Shown: piece by piece, positions 5,985 to 9,719 of the stretch | Numbering within the stretch: the first letter of the stretch is position 1 | How the letters are laid out: each line of letters opens with the position of its first letter | From: Vulcanimicrobiota bacterium | GTDB lineage: Bacteria > Eremiobacterota > Eremiobacteria > Baltobacterales > Baltobacteraceae | Direction: 5' to 3' | Length of the DNA stretch: 9,719 nucleotides | Assembly (NCBI GenBank): GCA_030042755.1 | Contig: JASHZC010000133.1 | Coordinates: 1 to 9,719, forward strand | Made by a program: the position numbers and the translations under genes | Notes under the pieces: model-generated | The model's database searches: none | Told to the model about the DNA's origin: nothing | Seen by the model: the letters and a program-made list of their open reading frames with translations, nothing else

Positions 5985-7580
5985 GTGGGCCTTGTCTGCG
6001 CGACGCTCGTCGGCTGCGCCAAGACGCCGCTGTCCGTGTCGGCCGGAACGCGCCACCCCTGGACGATTCCACACGTCCTTCGAATTGCCGAAATGTCCGA
6101 CCCCGACCACCTCAATCCGTACCTTTCCGCGATGGCTGTTACTGCTGACCTGTCTTCCTTCGTCTACTCCTACTTGATCGTTGCCGATAGTCATGGCCGA
6201 TTGGTCGCCGATCTTGCCAGCGAGGTACCGTCCCTCGCCAATGGCGGAATCTCACGCGACGGGCGGACATACGTGTACCATTTGCGGCGAAATGTTATTT
6301 GGCACGACGGCGTGCCGTTTACGGGCGGCGATGTCGTTGCGTCGTGGAAAGCCGTGATGAACCCTCGAAACAACGCGTTTGAGCGTGAGGCATACGAGCC
6401 GGTCACATCGATTGTAGCCAAAGGCCCCACAACCATCGTCGTCCGCCTTCGAAAACGCTATCCGCCGTTCGTCTCTCGCTTCTTTACGGATGAGGGTTCA
6501 AAACCGATACTCCCGGCACACGTCCTCGCTCGAAGCGATTTTAATACCGGAGAACTGTCCACGCACCCGATTGGAACCGGACCCTTCCGCTTCGTATCGT
6601 GGGTGCGCGGCGACCGTATCGAACTCACGCGGTTCGATCAGTACTTCAAAGGCCGCCCGAAGCTCGCGCGGATCGAAATGCGTTTCATCCCCGATGCGCA
6701 GACAACTGCCGTCGAACTCGAGAAACATCAAATAGATTTAATCGCAGCACCCGCGGCCTCTTTGGTCGACCAGTATCGCTCGATCGACGGCGTTGCCGTG
6801 GAAAGGGCACCAATAAACGGTCAGGCAGCGCTGAAGATCAATTCTGCCAAGCCCGGCCTGCACGATGTTGCCGTCCGCCGGGCGCTAGCCGTCACCGTGC
6901 CGTACGAGACAATCTTGCGCAGCGTGCTTCATGGTCTTCAGGACCAGCCTCGTAACGTGTTGCCGGTGACCGCGCTGGGCTACGAACCGCTGCCGAAGCG
7001 GAGCTACGATCCAGTTGCAGCCGGGAAGCTTTTAGAGCGTGCGGGATGGTTGCCCGGTAAGGATGGAATTCGAGCGCGCCACGGCATTCGGCTCGCCTTC
7101 ACACTCGTAACGGTAGCAGGTTTTACGAATCTACAACGGGTTGCACTACTATTGCAGTCGTCGCTGAGAGCGGCCGGAATCGAGCTCGCAATTAAAACCT
7201 ATTCGTTTCAGGGGGCTTTTGCGCCGCGAGGCCCAATCTACGGCGGTTCCTTCGACCTCGCATTATCCGGAGGCAACCTCGATTGGGATCCCGACCTCTA
7301 CAATTTCCTGGCCTGCGACCGCTGGTATCCACGTGGGGAAAACATCTACCGGTTTTGCGACCCACGGGTCGACCAGCTCGAGCGGGCGGGCCTCCAAACC
7401 GACGACCCGTTGCGACGGGCCGCTATTTACCGGAAGGCGAGCCGGCTGATCTGGTCGGACGTGCCGTACGTTCCCTTGTACGGCGGCCACAGGCTCGTCG
7501 TTCGCTCTTCTGATCTACGAGGCTACGGCGTTGGCTCAATCTCGGGTCTGGACGCCAAGGCCTGGCAATGGGATATTTAG
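5985..7580 (+). CDS. ABC transporter family 5 solute-binding lipoprotein
   Basis: A solute-binding protein of the peptide/nickel/oligosaccharide family (SBP_bac_5), anchored as a lipoprotein in the periplasm; it would deliver a ligand to an ABC importer. From this start it has 531 residues, normal for the family. The lipobox Leu-Val-Gly-Cys puts the lipid-modified cysteine at residue 11. Family landmarks are Asp-Pro-Asp-His-Leu-Asn-Pro-Tyr (39-46), the Leu-Arg-Arg-Asn-Val-Ile-Trp-His-Asp-Gly block followed by Pro-Phe-Thr-Gly-Gly-Asp-Val (100-117), Pro-Ile-Gly-Thr-Gly-Pro-Phe (195-201), and a C-terminal Trp-Ser-Asp-Val-Pro-Tyr-Val-Pro-Leu-Tyr segment. GTG 5985 is the first canonical start but gives a signal peptide with no basic N-region; the frame is open back to 5904, and starting at 5964 or 5967 would add Arg-His and complete the signal. 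No permease or ATPase gene is nearby, so it is an orphan here and its ligand is unknown. It ends overlapping the convergent regulator by four bases. Confidence 0.9.
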   Translation: MGLVCATLVGCAKTPLSVSAGTRHPWTIPHVLRIAEMSDPDHLNPYLSAMAVTADLSSFVYSYLIVADSHGRLVADLASEVPSLANGGISRDGRTYVYHLRRNVIWHDGVPFTGGDVVASWKAVMNPRNNAFEREAYEPVTSIVAKGPTTIVVRLRKRYPPFVSRFFTDEGSKPILPAHVLARSDFNTGELSTHPIGTGPFRFVSWVRGDRIELTRFDQYFKGRPKLARIEMRFIPDAQTTAVELEKHQIDLIAAPAASLVDQYRSIDGVAVERAPINGQAALKINSAKPGLHDVAVRRALAVTVPYETILRSVLHGLQDQPRNVLPVTALGYEPLPKRSYDPVAAGKLLERAGWLPGKDGIRARHGIRLAFTLVTVAGFTNLQRVALLLQSSLRAAGIELAIKTYSFQGAFAPRGPIYGGSFDLALSGGNLDWDPDLYNFLACDRWYPRGENIYRFCDPRVDQLERAGLQTDDPLRRAAIYRKASRLIWSDVPYVPLYGGHRLVVRSSDLRGYGVGSISGLDAKAWQWDI

Positions 7581-9719
7581 CCTAGCGCTTCTGCGACCGC
7601 TTGGTCCTCAGTCAACAGTGCGCCTTCGGCCATAAGGTTCGCGAGCGCCGCTCCACCCAGCGCACGGCGCAAAGCCGCAATGGTAAGATCGTATTCCGGC
7701 TGCTGATCCAAGTCGCGCGGTCCCGAGCCCAGTATCGCCGCGAGCCGAGCATCCACGAACCCCAAGATTCGCGCGCTCCGTTTGTATTCACAGCGTCCGC
7801 ATTCTGCCGTGCCTTGCGGCCGAAGTGCTGCAATCGCCGCAAATTTCTGTAGGGCATTCTCAAACTGGGTGCCCCATTGGTGTTCCCTCGCTACGTCGAG
7901 CGCTTCGCGTGCCCTTGTTTCAGCTTCATTATAACGAGTCAGCAGAATCAGATGCTCCGCCATCTTATTAAGGGCACAGGGAACGCCGCGCCAATCGTTA
8001 AATCTGCGAAAGGTCGCGAGCGCATCCGTTGCGTATCGGAGCGCCAGCTCGGCGTTGCCCGCGCGACACTCGATGTAAGCGAGCGTTATTGTCGCCCAAG
8101 CGGTGGTGACCGCAGCGCCGAACGACTTTGCGCACTCGAGTGCTCGCATTGCTTTGGCACGCGCGGCTACAGGGTCGACTTCGTACGCGATACCTATGCG
8201 CGGTATCATAGCGAGGAACCATCGATTGCCCATGCTGCGGGCGATTGAGAGCGCCTCCGCTTGAACCGACCTCATTTCAGCGGCTCGGCCGCTCTCGGAC
8301 AACGCACTCGCCTGGTAAAGTAAAGCGCGGGCTAGGCCAATCCGGTCACCGAGCGATCGATAGAGTGCCGCAGCAGTTCTGCTGCTGGCAATGGCCGACT
8401 CGTATTCGGCAACCGTATTGGCGATCGTTGACTCCGCGTAACTGAGCTTCGCGAGAACGCTCGACGGCGTTCGGTCATCGACCGTTTCCTGCGCCCGGGT
8501 CAGCCAACGCCGTCCCTCGATTGGTGCAACGTTTCTCCACAGCTCGTTTAGTTCGCCAGCCAGGCGCTGGCCCAAGGAGACATCGCCGTGGTCGATTAGC
8601 GCCCAGCGTAGCGCCGCTCGCCAGTTGTCAAGCTCCAAATAGGCCATTGCAAAGAAGAGCTCCTGTTGGTCGTAGAATGCCCGATCGAGCCGCTCCGCCA
8701 ACGCAAGATACGCGAGCGCGTGGCGACCCTCTATGGCACCTCGCTCGCCGCGCTTCGCGAGCTTGTCGCGTCCATACTGTCGAAACAACTCGAGCAGTCG
8801 ATACCGCGGCTCGCTTCCTTCGAAATCGACCAGAAGCAGTGACTTATCGACCAGCGATACGAGCAGATCGAAGACGTCTTCTTCCCTTTGTCCCTTATCG
8901 CCGCAAACGGTTTTTGCGGCAGCAAGTGCAAAGCCGCCGGAAAAGACCGACAGGCGCTCAAAGACCAGCTGCTCCTCGCCGGAGAGCAACTCGTAACTCC
9001 AATCGATCGTCGCCCGCATCGTTCGCTGTCGCGCTTGAGCTGTGCGTTGGCCGCGGGCGAGAATCCAAAACCGATCGTCGAGTTTCTCCGCGAGCGTTTG
9101 CGGCGACAACTGGTTCACCCGCGCAGCAGCGAGCTCGATTGCTAATGGAATACCATCTAAGCGTCGGCAAAGCTCGAACACGATCGGTACGATCTCATCC
9201 GTCAATGCAAAGCGACCGTCTGCCGCGCGTGCGCGATCGCTAAAAAGCGCGAGTGCCTCGTCGACGCTCAGCGACGCTAGCCGATAAATGTGCTCGCCTC
9301 TCGCCCGGAGCGATTCGCGACTAGTAGCAAGAATCCGCACGTGTGCGCAGTTACTCAGAATCGTCTCGGCGGCCTCGGTGGCGCCGGTGATGACGTGCTC
9401 GCAGTTGTCGAGAATGAGCAGGAGCGTTCTGTGCTTCAGGTAGGCAACCAGTGTTGCGAGTAGCGGGCGATCGGGCGCCTCTCGGACGCCCAATGCCGAC
9501 GCAACAGCCGTCACGACTGCTGAAGAGTCACGAACCGAATCGAGCGTGACCAAACAGACCAGCATCTTCGTGCTATCGTGTAGCCTGCGCGCCGCGTGTA
9601 ACGCGGTCTCGGTCTTACCGAGTCCGCCGGACCCAACGAGGGTAACGAATCGATGGTCGTGGACGAGGGCGATGACCTCCTCGAGTGCAGTCTCTCGCCC
9701 GACAAAGCTCTTTAGCGCC
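7577..9719 (-). CDS. AfsR/LuxR-type STAND regulatory ATPase, N-terminus missing
   Basis: The frame is open to the window edge, giving 713 visible residues; the ATG at 9565 is internal. Upstream of it the frame encodes Phe-Val-Gly-Arg-Glu (visible residues 5-9) and a Walker A motif Gly-Ser-Gly-Gly-Leu-Gly-Lys-Thr (29-36, at 9611-9634). Walker B is Leu-Leu-Leu-Ile-Leu-Asp-Asn-Cys-Glu-His (about 99-108), followed by the Ala-Thr-Ser-Arg-Glu sensor strand and the Gly-Ile-Pro-Leu-Ala-Ile-Glu motif (189-195). A winged-helix segment with Ala-Thr-Ile-Asp-Trp-Ser-Tyr-Glu-Leu-Leu (236-245) and an Arg-Leu-Leu-Glu-Leu-Phe-Arg-Gln-Tyr block follow, then about 350 residues of alanine-rich TPR-like helices. 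These are hallmarks of signal-transduction ATPases that act as transcriptional regulators. The missing N-terminus probably carries the output: a DNA-binding winged helix or a nucleotide cyclase are both usual. No LuxR helix-turn-helix is present at the C-terminus. The TAA stop overlaps the convergent solute-binding gene. Confidence 0.9.
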   Translation of the reverse strand, partial: ALKSFVGRETALEEVIALVHDHRFVTLVGSGGLGKTETALHAARRLHDSTKMLVCLVTLDSVRDSSAVVTAVASALGVREAPDRPLLATLVAYLKHRTLLLILDNCEHVITGATEAAETILSNCAHVRILATSRESLRARGEHIYRLASLSVDEALALFSDRARAADGRFALTDEIVPIVFELCRRLDGIPLAIELAAARVNQLSPQTLAEKLDDRFWILARGQRTAQARQRTMRATIDWSYELLSGEEQLVFERLSVFSGGFALAAAKTVCGDKGQREEDVFDLLVSLVDKSLLLVDFEGSEPRYRLLELFRQYGRDKLAKRGERGAIEGRHALAYLALAERLDRAFYDQQELFFAMAYLELDNWRAALRWALIDHGDVSLGQRLAGELNELWRNVAPIEGRRWLTRAQETVDDRTPSSVLAKLSYAESTIANTVAEYESAIASSRTAAALYRSLGDRIGLARALLYQASALSESGRAAEMRSVQAEALSIARSMGNRWFLAMIPRIGIAYEVDPVAARAKAMRALECAKSFGAAVTTAWATITLAYIECRAGNAELALRYATDALATFRRFNDWRGVPCALNKMAEHLILLTRYNEAETRAREALDVAREHQWGTQFENALQKFAAIAALRPQGTAECGRCEYKRSARILGFVDARLAAILGSGPRDLDQQPEYDLTIAALRRALGGAALANLMAEGALLTEDQAVAEALG

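Noticed and set aside
5435..6148. 237-codon frame spanning the decarboxylase end and the solute-binding gene start
   Set aside because: Arg-rich and out of frame with both recognised genes; it only bridges them because the GC-rich DNA has few stops.
8521..9243. 240-codon plus-strand frame antisense to the ATPase gene
   Set aside because: Arg/Pro-rich translation with no domain; the minus strand there carries the ATPase core with clear motifs.

Overview
The window comes from a GC-rich, probably diderm, bacterium. An outer-membrane beta-barrel and two predicted lipoproteins point to a two-membrane cell. The protein styles (orphan solute-binding lipoprotein, AfsR/LuxR-type ATPase, PDZ-membrane-GAF sensor, proline-rich outer-membrane protein) remind me of Candidatus Eremiobacterota (WPS-2) or a nearby lineage, but that is recollection and no marker gene settles it. 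I see no mobile element, CRISPR array or phage gene.

Layout. Positions 1-797 hold the 3' part of a plus-strand gene for a proline-rich outer-membrane beta-barrel protein whose start lies before the window. It converges, over a strong bidirectional hairpin terminator (823-857), on a minus-strand gene (870-1853) for a predicted lipoprotein of a conserved family with no known function. A tRNA-Glu(TTC) gene (1954-2025) follows, with a TTGACA-N17-TACCGT promoter and a weak terminator. About 380 bases after it hold no confident gene, only a possible 39-codon ORF whose stop overlaps the GTG start of the next gene. That gene (2408-4228) encodes a membrane sensor with a PDZ-like domain, a multi-helix membrane region and a GAF domain but no catalytic output domain. 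Next are a group II PLP-dependent decarboxylase (4413-5828, or from 4377) and a family 5 ABC solute-binding lipoprotein (5985-7580, with a doubtful start). The last gene (minus, 7577 to beyond 9719) is a large AfsR/LuxR-type STAND regulatory ATPase with TPR-like repeats, cut at its 5' end just before its Walker A region.

How the genes relate. Most look like independent units: the genes alternate in strand, several intergenic gaps carry terminator-like hairpins, and no complete pathway is visible. The decarboxylase and the solute-binding protein are co-directional 156 bases apart with a hairpin between them, so co-transcription is possible but unproven. I find no convincing evidence of a new multi-gene system. 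The best leads are the output-less PDZ-membrane-GAF sensor and its possible coupled micro-ORF, the apparently non-canonical start of the solute-binding lipoprotein, a possible leaderless promoter at the decarboxylase, and the uncharacterised lipoprotein family.
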